A stretch of 64,000 nucleotides of DNA, from the NCBI GenBank assembly GCA_035048815.1, contig JAUCBN010000036.1:3048001-3112000 (forward strand), given 5' to 3'. A model generated the notes under the pieces. The model was not told the DNA's origin. It saw nothing but the letters and a program-made list of their open reading frames with translations, and made no database searches. Positions 1-10,505 of this stretch are shown one piece after another (the first letter of the stretch is position 1; each line of letters opens with the position of its first letter). The position numbers were made by a program, and so were the translations under genes. Source of the DNA: Abelmoschus esculentus. Taxonomy: Eukaryota; Streptophyta; Magnoliopsida; Malvales; Malvaceae.

Positions 1-897
1 TGTCTAGTTAAATCCGAACCCGAATCGAATTCACTTGAATCGAGTTTTGATTAAACCGAATCTGAATAACTCGCGAGCCGATCAGACTCATTATCATCTT
101 TAGGTACAGCTCCTACAAAATATTATGAAATATTAAATTTAAAATCTTATCTATTAATCTAAAATATTAAATTTACAATTTACCATCAAAATACGTACTT
201 TAAATAAAAATATATAAATTTAATCCCCATTTAATAAAGTTGGCGACCCACCAAAACAAAGGTTGGAAAATCTAACATAGGGCAGTGAGCCATCACCCTC
301 TGTCACTTTCCCACTGCACCTCCCCCTTCTATTCCGGTGGGACCTTGAAATTTTGGGTCTTTTCTTCTGCTTCTAAATATTTTAGTCATATTAAAATTTA
401 AAAATCAAAATTACTAGAATTTTCAATTTTTTAATAAATAAAACAAATTCCAATATCTGTTTGAACTTTTCTACTAATTCATTTTGTTTTCCAGGGTTTA
501 TGTCTCGGGGTTAACAGTTTTAACGGCTATATATTTTGATTGTGCCACGTGACGAATCTTGAGCAGATCAATACAATGGTGTTTGGCGCGCAAAATCCCA
601 TGTGGGTCCTAACGGCTGTTGTCTGCTTTCGGACACACTGATTCTGCAACTGAGCTTTTAGTTGACTGGGGAAAGTTTGATTTTTTATTTACTTTTACTT
701 CACTTTCTGTACTCCACTCCCATGGCCGCAACATATTTGAAAAGGAGTAGCAGTTGGTAAAAGTTGTAATTTTTTTCGAATGGAACATGAAAAATTAACT
801 GAAAGGATTAAAAAAAACAATAATTCACCCTACAGTTATATTTTCTGTCTGAAACTAAAAAAATGGTAAAATAAAGAAAAAAGAAAAATGGGGTTGT
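1..897. other. Intergenic, 3' flank of the receptor kinase
   Basis: No gene is seen here. The first ~95 bases are a degenerate tract of CCGAA/CGAATC words of the same kind as the tracts near 29.5 and 30.5 kb. The rest is AT-rich DNA that includes the 3' flank of the minus-strand receptor kinase ending at 898. A CACGTG G-box core occurs near 546, but it lies downstream of that gene and I assign it no role. Confidence 0.5.
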
Positions 898-3800
898 TTA
901 TGCTGGTGAAGTTTGAGAGGTGGGATCTGCTGATGAAGGAATATCAGCGCCTATGCGACAACCTTCGAGCATGAACACGATATCAGCCATTGTCGGTCGA
1001 CCGAGAGGATCCGGAGCTGTGCAAAGTAACCCAACTTTGATTCCTAACAGGAATTCTTCCCATTCTGATGATTCGGGGTCAAGCTCGAGTAACCCTGGTT
1101 CTAATAGTTCAGCGATTTGGCCTCTCTGAAGCTGTTTTTTTACCCATTTCACGATGTCTTCATCCTCGGTGAACATGACTGGCCTTTTACCTGTGAGTAG
1201 TTCGAGCAGGACAATGCCGAAGCTGTAAACATCTGATTCTTTGGTGGCTTCCCCTGTTAGAATTGCTTCCGGGGATATGTAACCCAATGTTCCAACCGAA
1301 GTCGAAGTGGAAGCTTCTGCTGGAGTGGCGGCTGTTAGACGGTCCAATCCAAAATCTGATAAATGTGCTTCGAAGTCGGCATCGAATAGAACGTTTTGGG
1401 GTTTGGTGTCTCCGTGAACCATGTTGGATGCGTGTAGGAAGGCTAAAGCACGGGCAATGCCAAGAGCAATCAGGTGGCGCATTGGCCAATTAAGGACATG
1501 ACCATCTTGGTGGGATGCCTCTTGGAGGAGTGTTGCAAGGTTGCCGTTGGGCATGTAATCATATACAAGGAGCCTCAAGTCTGGTGGACCGGCATAGTAC
1601 CCACGGAGAACGGTTAAGTTCCGGTGCTTTACGGTGCCTAAAAATTCGGCTTCTTTTCTGAACATGTTTTCATCGAGTGATCCATCTGGCAAGCGGCGTA
1701 TAGACAGCACCATTCCATCGTTGTAGCACGCCTTGAAGACTAACCCATATCGGCTTCTGCTAAGCACATTCTCTTCAGAAAATTGCCTAGTGGCTTCAAT
1801 TGTTTCCGCAAGTGTGATCTTATTATTGAACATAACAAGCTTCGGACCTCCACTGTCTGTGCTGCTACGACCTCCACTGGCTCCAGAACTAGCCCTCGCA
1901 GGGCTCCGTTTCTTCTCCCCAGCAGCTTCCTTGATCTTCCTGCGCCATCTCAATAGGCTGAAAACATAAAAGCAACAACACAATGACAAGAAACAAGCAG
2001 CACATGCCACTGCAACAATCAAAAGGATCAATCTTCTCCTCCTGCTCTTTGCAGCAATGTTTTCACACTTCCGATGCAATGGCTTTCCGCACAAGTCTCG
2101 ATTATCCGCAAATGTTGATGGATTGTTAAATTTAGAACCCAGAGTAACTGGAATCTCCCCCTCTAGGTCATTCCTTGAGACATTGAAGTAGACCAATCCA
2201 GATATAAGACTGAGATTAGCAGGAATCTCTCCACTCAAGTCATTAGAAGAAAGATCCAGTGTCGCAAGATTAGATAGCTTGGACAGAGAATCCGGTATGC
2301 TACCAGAAAGCCGGTTACCACGGACTGACAACGTGGTCAAGGACAAGCATTTGGAGGTTTCTGCTGGGATTTCTCCTGTTAAGTTGTTACCACCTAAATC
2401 CAGCACATTAAGCCTTGAAAGGCTAGAGAGATCAGCAGGAATGTGACCAGTCAAAGAATTTGATCCAAGCTCAAGAACTTCAAGCACAGTGCAGTTACCA
2501 AGTTCGGGCGGGATAACACCACTTATGTGATTATTAGACAATGAAAGAACTACTAATGAATGTAGAAAGCCAAAAGTTTCCGGTATATGACCGGAAAATA
2601 AATTGGAGCTAAGATTTACATACTGCAAACTCATCAAACTACTAAATCCTTCAGGAACATCCCCGGACAACATATTTTCTTGCAATGCAATAACTTGCAG
2701 ATTAGGTAAACCTGAGAGCTCAAAAGGCAATGCTCCTGAGAGATTCTGCTTGCTTAAATCAAGAGTAGTTAACTTGAACAATGCACCCAAACTCGCCGGT
2801 ATCTTCCCAGAGAACCCGTTAGCACTTAGATTCAAAACAATAATCCGACTCAAGTTCCCAATACTTGCAGGAATCTCACCCAAAAACTTGTTCCCACTTA
2901 AGTCTAATGTACTCAGATTGTTAAATCCCATTATCTCCTCTGGTAGGCTTCCATTCAAGTTATTATTTCCCAAATTCAAGGTTTCAAGCTCAGTAAGATT
3001 CCGAAGACTACCCGGAATTGAACCCGAAAACAAATTTCCACCAAGAGATAGCACCTTCAAACCAATCATACCACTCAAAAAGCCAGGAATTTCACCCGAG
3101 AAACGATTTCCTTCGAGATCAAGAACATGCAGTGACTCACATCGCTTGATCTCAGCAGGAACCATCCCCGTGAAAGAATTATTAGCCATTTTCAACTGCT
3201 CCAATCTAGACAAATTCCCAATCTGAACCGGAATCTCACCGGAGAACAAATTCCCCGAAACGTCCAACACTGTTAACGTTGTTACACTGGTTAACCATAA
3301 AGGAAACCTCCCACCAATCTGGTTACCAGACAGATCCAGAACTTGTAAGACACTGTAACAATTCCCTGATTCAGGATCAACAACATTCCGGAACAAATTA
3401 AACCCCAATTGAACAGTCCGAATAGAAGGTGGGTAAACAGTGACATTACAGAACAAAGAAACCGGCACTGTTCCTGAGAGATTGTTGTGAGAAAGTGAAA
3501 CAACTTGAAGATTAGGAAGAGCTCCAATAGCAGCTGGGATAACCCCACCAAGCGCATTGGCCTCGGCACTAAAATGGACAAGTGAAGAGCAGTTGGCCAA
3601 AGCTGAAGGCAAAGTTCCTTGTAATAAATTATAATCAAGCCATAGATATTGAAGCTGTTGAAGCTCACCAAAACTAGCCGGAATCTCACCGGAAAACTGG
3701 TTATACGACAGATTAATGAGTTGAAGCTGCGTTAAATTAGTAATGCTTCTAGGAAGGGGACCAGAAAATGAGTTTGAAGAAAGATCGATGTATTTGATAT

Positions 3801-4284
3801 TTGGTGGGAGATCCCCGGAGATTTCACCGGAAAGCTGGTTCTGAGCCAAGTTCAAAATTGCCAAACCGGTGATATTACTTATCTCCGACGGAAGTGTCCC
3901 GGAGAGTGAGTTGTACTGCAAGAAAACAGCGCGTAGGAACCTGCATTGAGAGAGCGACGATGGTATTGTGCCGTTGAAGGAGTTGGAACGGAGGCTGAGC
4001 CTGGTAAGATACTTGAGGTCAGAGAGACGGTCACTGAGCCGACCACTGAGTTGGAGGTGAGGCAGACTTAGCTCCGTGACTCGGTTCTTGGTGCATGCAA
4101 CCCCACGCCAGTCGCATGGAGCTACAGGGGTCGACGGATCCCATCCATTTAAAGCTCCAAGCGGATCACGGAGATTAATCTTGAAAGACATCAATGCTTG
4201 AACCTCAGCCTGGTTCTGGGCTTTTAACAACATTGGCGAGCAAAGAAGCAAAAGAAGCAGAAAAACGAAACCTTTACCCATCAT
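898..4284 (-). CDS. LRR receptor-like serine/threonine protein kinase (At4g36180-like)
   Basis: Single-exon gene of 1128 aa. It starts at the first ATG (4284; a second ATG follows at once) and ends with TAA. Order: hydrophobic signal peptide (about 1-22); LRR N-cap with the CDW-x-GVAC pair (about 26-65); a long array of 24-residue plant LRRs with the FSGEIP signature (to about 710); one membrane span (about 752-778); a Ser/Gly-rich juxtamembrane stretch; a kinase domain (about 835-1110). It should sit in the plasma membrane with LRRs outside. The kinase is atypical. The Gly-rich loop keeps only G847 in a SRSRYG context, the VAIK lysine is arginine (R863), and the HRD motif is HGD (D959). DFG (D977), the activation-segment GTLGYISPEA and the C-lobe are intact. 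Similarity is strongest to the Arabidopsis At4g36180 subfamily (LRR class VII/XI-like), whose ligand I do not know. Catalysis is uncertain, and signalling by scaffolding is possible. Confidence 0.93.
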   Translation of the reverse strand: MMGKGFVFLLLLLLCSPMLLKAQNQAEVQALMSFKINLRDPLGALNGWDPSTPVAPCDWRGVACTKNRVTELSLPHLQLSGRLSDRLSDLKYLTRLSLRSNSFNGTIPSSLSQCRFLRAVFLQYNSLSGTLPSEISNITGLAILNLAQNQLSGEISGDLPPNIKYIDLSSNSFSGPLPRSITNLTQLQLINLSYNQFSGEIPASFGELQQLQYLWLDYNLLQGTLPSALANCSSLVHFSAEANALGGVIPAAIGALPNLQVVSLSHNNLSGTVPVSLFCNVTVYPPSIRTVQLGFNLFRNVVDPESGNCYSVLQVLDLSGNQIGGRFPLWLTSVTTLTVLDVSGNLFSGEIPVQIGNLSRLEQLKMANNSFTGMVPAEIKRCESLHVLDLEGNRFSGEIPGFLSGMIGLKVLSLGGNLFSGSIPGSLRNLTELETLNLGNNNLNGSLPEEIMGFNNLSTLDLSGNKFLGEIPASIGNLSRIIVLNLSANGFSGKIPASLGALFKLTTLDLSKQNLSGALPFELSGLPNLQVIALQENMLSGDVPEGFSSLMSLQYVNLSSNLFSGHIPETFGFLHSLVVLSLSNNHISGVIPPELGNCTVLEVLELGSNSLTGHIPADLSSLSRLNVLDLGGNNLTGEIPAETSKCLSLTTLSVRGNRLSGSIPDSLSKLSNLATLDLSSNDLSGEIPANLSLISGLVYFNVSRNDLEGEIPVTLGSKFNNPSTFADNRDLCGKPLHRKCENIAAKSRRRRLILLIVAVACAACFLSLCCCFYVFSLLRWRRKIKEAAGEKKRSPARASSGASGGRSSTDSGGPKLVMFNNKITLAETIEATRQFSEENVLSRSRYGLVFKACYNDGMVLSIRRLPDGSLDENMFRKEAEFLGTVKHRNLTVLRGYYAGPPDLRLLVYDYMPNGNLATLLQEASHQDGHVLNWPMRHLIALGIARALAFLHASNMVHGDTKPQNVLFDADFEAHLSDFGLDRLTAATPAEASTSTSVGTLGYISPEAILTGEATKESDVYSFGIVLLELLTGKRPVMFTEDEDIVKWVKKQLQRGQIAELLEPGLLELDPESSEWEEFLLGIKVGLLCTAPDPLGRPTMADIVFMLEGCRIGADIPSSADPTSQTSPA

Positions 4285-6234
4285 TCAGCAACAATAAAGT
4301 CTGGGTTTTCGACAACACGATGAAAGATCAAGTCTTTGAAGAACTAAAGGGCGTAGATATTTGTGAACAAAACTGAGAAAGGAGCGTGTAATAAGAGAGC
4401 CGTTGGTTTTGCCATATGGTTTATGGCAGTGGGCAGAAGTAGCAGTCAGCACTCAGCAGAGAGACCCACACACCAGAAAAAAGAAGAGAGAGAGCTAAGG
4501 ATTACCCTTCCAGCCTAACAATGGGGTATGGACATGGGGAAGAGGTGTTTGGTTTGAGGGGTAAACTGTGTGGGTGAGTCTTGTTTCCTTTTCCTGGAAA
4601 AAGCCTTGAATCAGCAGCACATTATTTGAAGAAGCTTGGTGGGGTTCGGGAAAAAGGGAGAGCTGGCTGTTTTTTTAACCTTGATATGATATTAAATGGC
4701 CGGAATCTTTGAGCTTATATTATTTCTCTCTCTCTGATAAAAATTTATATATAAAAACGTAAGTGATTTACTCTCCTTTGGCGTTTTACTGTTATCTTTT
4801 TCTTCATCAAAATTGATACAACTTTTCCAACTTTTAAGGTTTCTTCTTTTCCCCGTAGGATTCAGAGGGTGAGACTGGAGGAGTGTTAGTGTTACATTGT
4901 TTTCAAATGGATTTATGAAACCTAAGCCCAAGTGTACAAGGTATCTGTAATTCCTAATCAGGATGTGGGACACAATCATTGGTTGTCCCCACACAATATA
5001 TTCAATGAACCAAATGGACCCAGTGAATGAAAAGGGACAACGAAATTTAATATTTTCTTTTACCATTTTTATTTTAATAACTATACATATAATCATGTAC
5101 AAGTCTCTAACCTAAGTGGTTAAAGGAACGGTTGTTATTCTTAAAGCTTATGGGTTCGAGCACCAGCGGTATTAGTAAGACGTCTAAGGATGTCATGTAA
5201 TGGTTTAGATTGATTCGTAACAAGAAAGATTATATAAATTGTCACATGATCTGGATATACAATGTTATACACCTGTTAATAAAAAAAGAATCTTATTTTT
5301 TGTACGTTCTCTAAGTTCACAAGTATATGATTTTTCATTAGCCCCACCTTGTATCATAAGTAATAGTACTATAATATAGATTTATGAACGAAAAAAGATG
5401 AAAATAGAGTATTTGGATTGGATTAGGATATCATCCCGGAACTGTTTAGTCATGTAGAAATAGAAAACAGGGAAATTAAGTACAAGAATAATGGAAAAAC
5501 AAGATATGCATCATGTATGAGAAGAAATCAGCTGCCACTTTAATTGCATGGGAGTAGATTGTGGAACAAATTAGGTACAGATTAAAGAGAGAAGATACTG
5601 TGTTTATGGTTAGGCTTGTAGCAAAAACTGGGTCCATGACAGATATGTGATTGGTGGAAAGCAAGAGAAGTTCTTTTGTAAGTTCTGTTTGTAATGGTTG
5701 AAATTGCATTGTGAAAACAGTACTTTTTGTATGACTTCTCAATGCACTTGGGAATACTTGATGATGCTTGAGATAAATGCTCAGAGAGTAATGGTATACA
5801 CCCAGATAGAGATTCACTTTTCTCACATATATGACATGAAGATTACATGGCTATGATAAACACGAAAATATCGAATTTTTAAATGACACGAGTATCTCTG
5901 ATTGCAGGTAATGCTCAGAACTGTAGAGTTGAACTTTCAGTTGTTTTTTCTTCTTTTATCCCCTTCATGGTAACTGGTATAGGTTTAAACCAACACTTTC
6001 AAATATTCGAACACGGTAAACTCGGCTTGTTTACCGGAGGTTGCCGGGGATTTAAGGCTTGTGTCTGGTATTCCACTTGCAAGATTATACAGCATGTCAG
6101 CATCAATTATCTAATGGAAGTGAGATTCTGAGAATTGGAATTTTCTCTGCAGGTGCATGTTACTGTTATTGGAAAATATATGGTCCATTAGCTATGAGGA
6201 ATGAGGATAACAGCAAAGATAAATTCAAATCAGC
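4285..6234. other. Intergenic: receptor-kinase promoter side and repeats
   Basis: This stretch holds the 5' leader and promoter of the minus-strand receptor kinase (CT/GA-rich near 4480-4500 and 4724-4735), a SINE-like tRNA-related piece near 5110-5200, and unique AT-rich sequence. No convincing coding region was found. The ORFs visible on either strand are short, with no recognisable domain. Confidence 0.5.
5108..5210 (+). repeat. tRNA-related SINE-like fragment, copy 1
   Basis: The segment contains AAGTGGTTAAAGGAACG followed about 30 bases later by GGGTTCGAGCACC. These resemble the A and B boxes of an RNA polymerase III promoter in tRNA-derived SINEs. A second, diverged copy lies near 9888-9960 in the same orientation. 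No complete tRNA cloverleaf can be folded, so this is a SINE relic rather than a tRNA gene. Its ends are approximate. Confidence 0.4.
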
Positions 6235-6369
6235 CTAGTAAACATAACCCTTGACAAACATCCCTTGCTTGGCCTCCTCAGACTCTCCCTCACCTGTGTA
6301 CTTTCCTAGTTGAGCCAGAGAGTTGGCCTTTGCCCGGACAAGCAGCGTGTCCTGAGCCTCCTTCACATT
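6235..6369 (-). pseudogene. Orphan last exon of plastid fructose-bisphosphate aldolase
   Basis: Read on the minus strand, this gives 44 codons plus TAG encoding the C-terminus of chloroplast class I fructose-1,6-bisphosphate aldolase: the ANSLAQLGKYTGEGESEEAK segment, then the GMFVKGY end. The reading frame is open with no lesion. It is preceded directly by ATTTAG, a good splice acceptor, and then by AT-rich DNA with no earlier aldolase exon up to the next gene. So it looks like a captured or left-over terminal exon rather than a processed retrocopy. The plastid form is indicated by the C-terminal sequence, since cytosolic aldolases end differently. It carries no catalytic residues and cannot encode an enzyme. 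Confidence 0.85.
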
Positions 6370-6893
6370 CTAAATGTAATGAATATAGAATTTGTAAATT
6401 GAATTGATCCTATATTTTAGTTAATAAAAAATAATAAATCTTATTTAAAATTCTTTAAAATCTTATCTGTACATATTGAAATATAATAAAAAATATAAAA
6501 TTATCTTTGTCTTAGGCGACTCCATCCTTAATTACATTTATAATCTAAAAATTAATATCTTTTATGAAAATATCATGTCCACAATAAGTATTATGCGTCG
6601 TATTGATTATCTTTTCGTAATTATAATCGCGACTGACTTCGTAACAGTAATTTAATACTACGGCATAGGTGATAACAGGAATGTGGGCAACATTTATGTT
6701 CCACGTTTATTGTTTGCCCCACCCCCACGAAAATTCCCAACTCATCTCTGTCACTTTCGGTAGCTGCAACTGCATTAAAGAGCTTTAAAGAAGGATGGAT
6801 ATGAGTACCGACTGAATACACATTCAAGTCTTGGCCTTTTTATACGTTTCCACTTCAAACCAGCAAAACCAGAAACCAAAGGTGAAAGCTTCA
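6370..6893. other. Promoter and 5' leader region of ALDH3F1
   Basis: AT-rich DNA between the aldolase fossil and the ALDH start codon. The leader is probably the less AT-rich part from about 6690. No upstream ATG lies in frame with the ALDH coding sequence. I see no clear TATA box that I would defend. Confidence 0.4.
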
Positions 6894-9232
6894 ATGGAGG
6901 AAAGCATAGCCGAGCTAAGGGAAACTTTCAGAAGTGGAATTACTAAAAGTGTTTCATGGAGGAAGAAACAGCTCAAGGCTTTAATTGATCTCGTCAATGA
7001 AAACGAGGAGTCCATTTTCAAAGCTTTGGATCAAGACCTGGGAAAGAGTCCAGTTGAATCATACAGAGATGAGGTGATGACTGATGAGCTATCTATCTAT
7101 ATACGTATGCATGTATGTATATTTGATTACTATATATAATTCCATGCAGGTAGGGGTTGTAAAGAAATCAGGCACCTATAGTTTGAGCTGCCTCGACAAA
7201 TGGGTGGCCCCTAAAAAGGTTTTACTGCAACTCTGAATCGATTTTCTTCTTCTTCTTCCCTTTTTTATTATTTTTACAGTCAGTACTTGTGTTTGTTTAC
7301 GTCGGTCCAGGGTGAATTGCCGTTGATTTTCTTTCCTGCAAAAGCAGAAGTGCTGCCTGAACCTCTCGGTGTTGTTCTCATTTTCTCATCTTGGAATTTC
7401 CCGATCTGTGAGTTTGTGTTAATGATTTTTAAGTTTTGATGTTGCACTCCATGCGGATGATGAAATGCCCTGCAGGGTCCCCCCTCCCCTCATAAATATG
7501 TTGTTCCTGTTACAGCTCTGGCATTGGATCCATTGATCGGAGCAATATCTGCTGGGAACACGGTGCTGATAAAACCATCAGAACTAGCCCCGGCATGCTT
7601 GTCTTTTCTCGTTCAAACCATCCCTCAACACTTGGACAACAAAGCCATTAAGGTCATTGGTGGTGGAGCAGATGTTGGTGAACGACTACTTGAGCTGAAA
7701 TGGGACAAAATATTCTTCACCGGTAATAACTTCCCCTTTCCCCCCACTTTAGAAACACCCCAACACATCCGGTGATCGGAGTTTACAAATATTTCTGCTT
7801 TCGGTTGATCTGCAGGGAGTGCACGAGTTGGCCGCCTGGTCATGACTGCAGCTGCAAAGCATTTGACTCCTGTTACTTTGGAGTTAGGAGGGAAATGCCC
7901 TGCCATTGTAGATAACACCCTCTCCAACCCTTCAAAAGCAAAGGTTTCGTTTTCACTCATCATACATGTACATAACTACATATACATATAGATATAGGAT
8001 TAATGGTTTGATATGTAATTTTCTTTGTGGTATCAAGGTGACTGCTAAAAGAATCATAGGGGGGAAGTGGGGACCTTGCACAGGACAAGCTTGCATTGCA
8101 ATAGATTATGTGCTTGTGGAAGAGAAATTAGCCTCCACTCTGGTAGTATTAACTTTGTAGTTTATAATGGAACAGGGGAGTAGAGTTTCAAATTGATTTT
8201 ATTTCTTTTCTTTCTGGTTTCAGATTGAGATATTAAAGAAGTATATCAAGAGATTTTATGGTAATAACCTCAGAGAGTTGAAAAGCATCTCCAGAATTGT
8301 TAACAAGCACCAGTTCCAAAGATTGGTTAATCTCCTCAAAGATCCCCATGTTGCATCCTCAGTTGTTTATGGTGGTTCAGTTGATGAAGAAAAACTGTAA
8401 TTTTTTCTCAACTTTAACCTTTAACCTCATTGGAATTTCCAACCATTGATTCTCATTTCATGTTGTTTTCATCACTTTTCTCAGTGTTATTGAACCAACA
8501 ATCTTATTAGATCCACCCCTTGATTCTGAGATCATGAATGAAGAAATATTTGGACCATTGCTTCCAATAATTACAGTGAGAAATCCTCAAACTTTATTTC
8601 CAGAATGATCTCTGATATCTGTTTGTTCTAAGGAAAGTCACCATTGTTGTATAGCTGAAGAACATTGAAGAAAGCATCGAATTCATCAACTCCAAGCCAA
8701 AACCTCTTGTTATCTACGCTTTTACAGAGGATGAAGCCTTCAAGAAACGAATTTTATCAGAAACTTCTTCAGGGTCTGTAACATTCAATGATTCCATGCT
8801 TCAGGTATCATCTGATCACCATCTACAAGCTATTAAATGTTAATTCGAATATGACAGTACAACATATAGATCAAATTGTAAGCACATGTATACTTATAAT
8901 ACCGATTATCGAAAACTTGAATACGAATCGCCATGTAATAAGTACATACGTAGTTACGATACATGTCATGACTTGTTCATGTGTGTATGCAGTTTCTCTG
9001 TGATTCGCTCCCATTCGGAGGTGTGGGACAAAGTGGATTCGGGAGGTACCATGGGAAATATTCGTTCGACACGTTCAGCCATGAGAAATCTGTGCTTCAT
9101 AGAGCCTTCTACCCTGAACTGGAGCCAAGGTATCCTCCATGGACTAATTTCAAGCTTATGTTCCTGAAATTAGCATATGGGTTCAACTACTTCGGATTAA
9201 TTCTCCTCATGTTGGGATTCAGAAAGTCTTAG
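6894..9232 (+). CDS. ALDH3F1: Aldehyde dehydrogenase family 3 member F1
   Basis: Ten exons: 6894-7073, 7150-7218, 7311-7407, 7516-7722, 7816-7943, 8038-8142, 8224-8396, 8485-8575, 8655-8804, 8993-9232. They join in frame to 479 aa, close to Arabidopsis ALDH3F1 (about 484). The enzyme oxidises aliphatic or aromatic aldehydes to carboxylic acids with NAD(P)+. Visible features are the cofactor-binding FTGSARVG turn, the general-base Glu207 in TLELGGK, the catalytic Cys246 in GQACIAIDY, the PFGGVGQSGFGRYHGKYSF motif, and a hydrophobic C-terminal helix followed by Arg-Lys-Ser that may tether the protein to a membrane. There is no plastid transit peptide, which argues against the ALDH3I1 type. The start is the ATG giving MEESIAEL, because the frame upstream only offers a TTG. 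All introns are GT-AG; the acceptor of exon 9 is ATAG. Confidence 0.95.
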
Positions 9233-9474
9233 GGAAACAACAACAACATGTCTGGTTAATGTCTTTCGCCTGTAATTTCGTAATAATGAGTGTGCATGTG
9301 CCACCATTTTTCTTTGTTCCTCGAGGAGTAAAGGGAAAGGAAAGGGCGGTGACCTAAAACCTAATTCACGGTATGCATTGAATATATGGAAGATTTAGTA
9401 TGGACATTGGGCAATGTTATATTTATCTATCGGGTCATCTACACAGATGATGTGGCATATGGTATTATGGAGAA

Positions 9475-9720
9475 ATTATATTACGGGTAAGTCTCATTAC
9501 GTGTTTATAGGATCAACCACTAAAAATCACTCATCAAAATTTCCATGTCATATTTTTTCTCAAGTGAAAATTTCACTTGAAAAATTGTTTTTAAAATGAA
9601 TTAACAATAAAGATGAGTGAAGATTCCCTTAAAAAAATATGACATAAAAATGATGAGATAGATAGTTTTTAATGGTTGGTTCAATGAATGACATGGTAGA
9701 ACTTACTCATAATATAACGG
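9475..9720. repeat. Fold-back (MITE-like) element with long inverted arms
   Basis: The left arm (about 9475-9562) contains TTATATTAC, GGTAAG, CAACCACTAAAAA, ACTCATCA and ATGTCATATTTTTT. The right arm (about 9626-9720) carries the same words in reverse complement and reverse order: AAAAAATATGACAT, TGATGAG, TTTTTAATGGTTG, CTTACTC, ATAATATAA. The arms face each other around an inner palindrome CAAGTGAAAATTTCACTTG at 9560-9578. Size, AT content and structure fit a nonautonomous DNA transposon. No target-site duplication was resolved by eye. Confidence 0.55.
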
Positions 9721-9887
9721 AACTTTTTAAAATAGAACCAGTAACTTATGGTAATTAAATGGGGACAAAAATCATCTATTTTTTATGTTTTAACGTTGAA
9801 AAATTAAATCTTAAATTTAAATTTTAAATCATGCACTCAAAAATAGATTATACACTCAATACTCTAAACTTATTATACGAGCCCTTT

Positions 9888-9960
9888 AGTCCAAATCGGT
9901 TAAAGGAACGATTGTTTTTTTAGAGATCACGAATTCGAGTACCAGTGATACCAGCAAAGT
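9888..9960 (+). repeat. tRNA-related SINE-like fragment, copy 2
   Basis: The words TCGGTTAAAGGAACGATTGTT and, about 30 bases later, GAATTCGAGTACCAG parallel the copy near 5108-5210, with several substitutions. The pair of pol III-box-like words is kept in order and spacing. Ends are approximate. Confidence 0.4.
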
Positions 9961-10439
9961 AATTGAACGATTAATGTCAATGTCAATGTCAAATGATAAA
10001 GATTGTAGAACAGATACTACTATAATCGCTATTAGTTAATTCAAAATTTTAAACGCTATACTTATTTTTTTATTACTAAAACATATAAAGACATTAATAA
10101 ACACGAATAAAACTAAAATATTATTTAAGGGGTGTTATTTAATAGATATAATTATTTATAAATGATACTATTATTTATTTTTCAAAATTTCATATTTAAA
10201 AAACATATAAATAATTTATCAAAAAAAAATGGGTGGCTTCACCTCTACCGAGAACAGTACAGTCGATTTCTACTCATCAATCAGTGAGAGAATAAAGCTC
10301 TGCCACCTGTGCAGACATTTTTTGACCATTAGATGAAAGTCTTGACCAGAAAAGTCAACATTTGGACATCATTGGACAGACGGTATAGAAATCCCATGGT
10401 ATCTGCCCAACAACTTCGCGTCGCCTAACGTTCTTCTCG

Positions 10440-10505
10440 ATGCCCATTCATTCTTATCATTACTTTTCTCCAACCAATCTCCAACCCATGCCGACTCGCC
10501 GATGA
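10440..10505 (+). promoter_or_regulatory. Upstream ORF overlapping the main start as ATGA
   Basis: An ATG at 10440 (and an in-frame second ATG at 10488) opens a 21-codon ORF. Its TGA (10503-10505) overlaps the ATG (10502-10504) of the next coding sequence as ATGA. If the transcript starts upstream of 10440, this short ORF would precede the main ORF and could control its translation by termination-reinitiation. The transcription start is not visible, so the role is inferred. Confidence 0.4.

Larger units (their letters stand above)
9233..10439. other. Intergenic between ALDH3F1 and the small Cys-rich gene
   Basis: ALDH3F1 3' flank, then a fold-back element (9475-9720), a SINE-like piece (9888-9960), a short (ATGTCA)n-type run near 9975, and AT-rich DNA. 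No coding region was recognised. Confidence 0.5.

Noticed and set aside
2603..3226. 207-codon plus-strand ORF opposite the LRR array
   Set aside because: It is the antisense shadow of the regular 24-residue LRR repeats; the minus-strand frame is clearly the real one.
5108..5210. Possible tRNA gene (GGGTTCGAGCACC B-box-like word)
   Set aside because: No acceptor stem or anticodon arm can be paired; treated as a SINE-like relic.
6831..6893. Upstream extension of the ALDH3F1 frame
   Set aside because: It begins with TTG, has no ATG, and adds sequence absent from ALDH3F1; the ATG at 6894 matches the family start.
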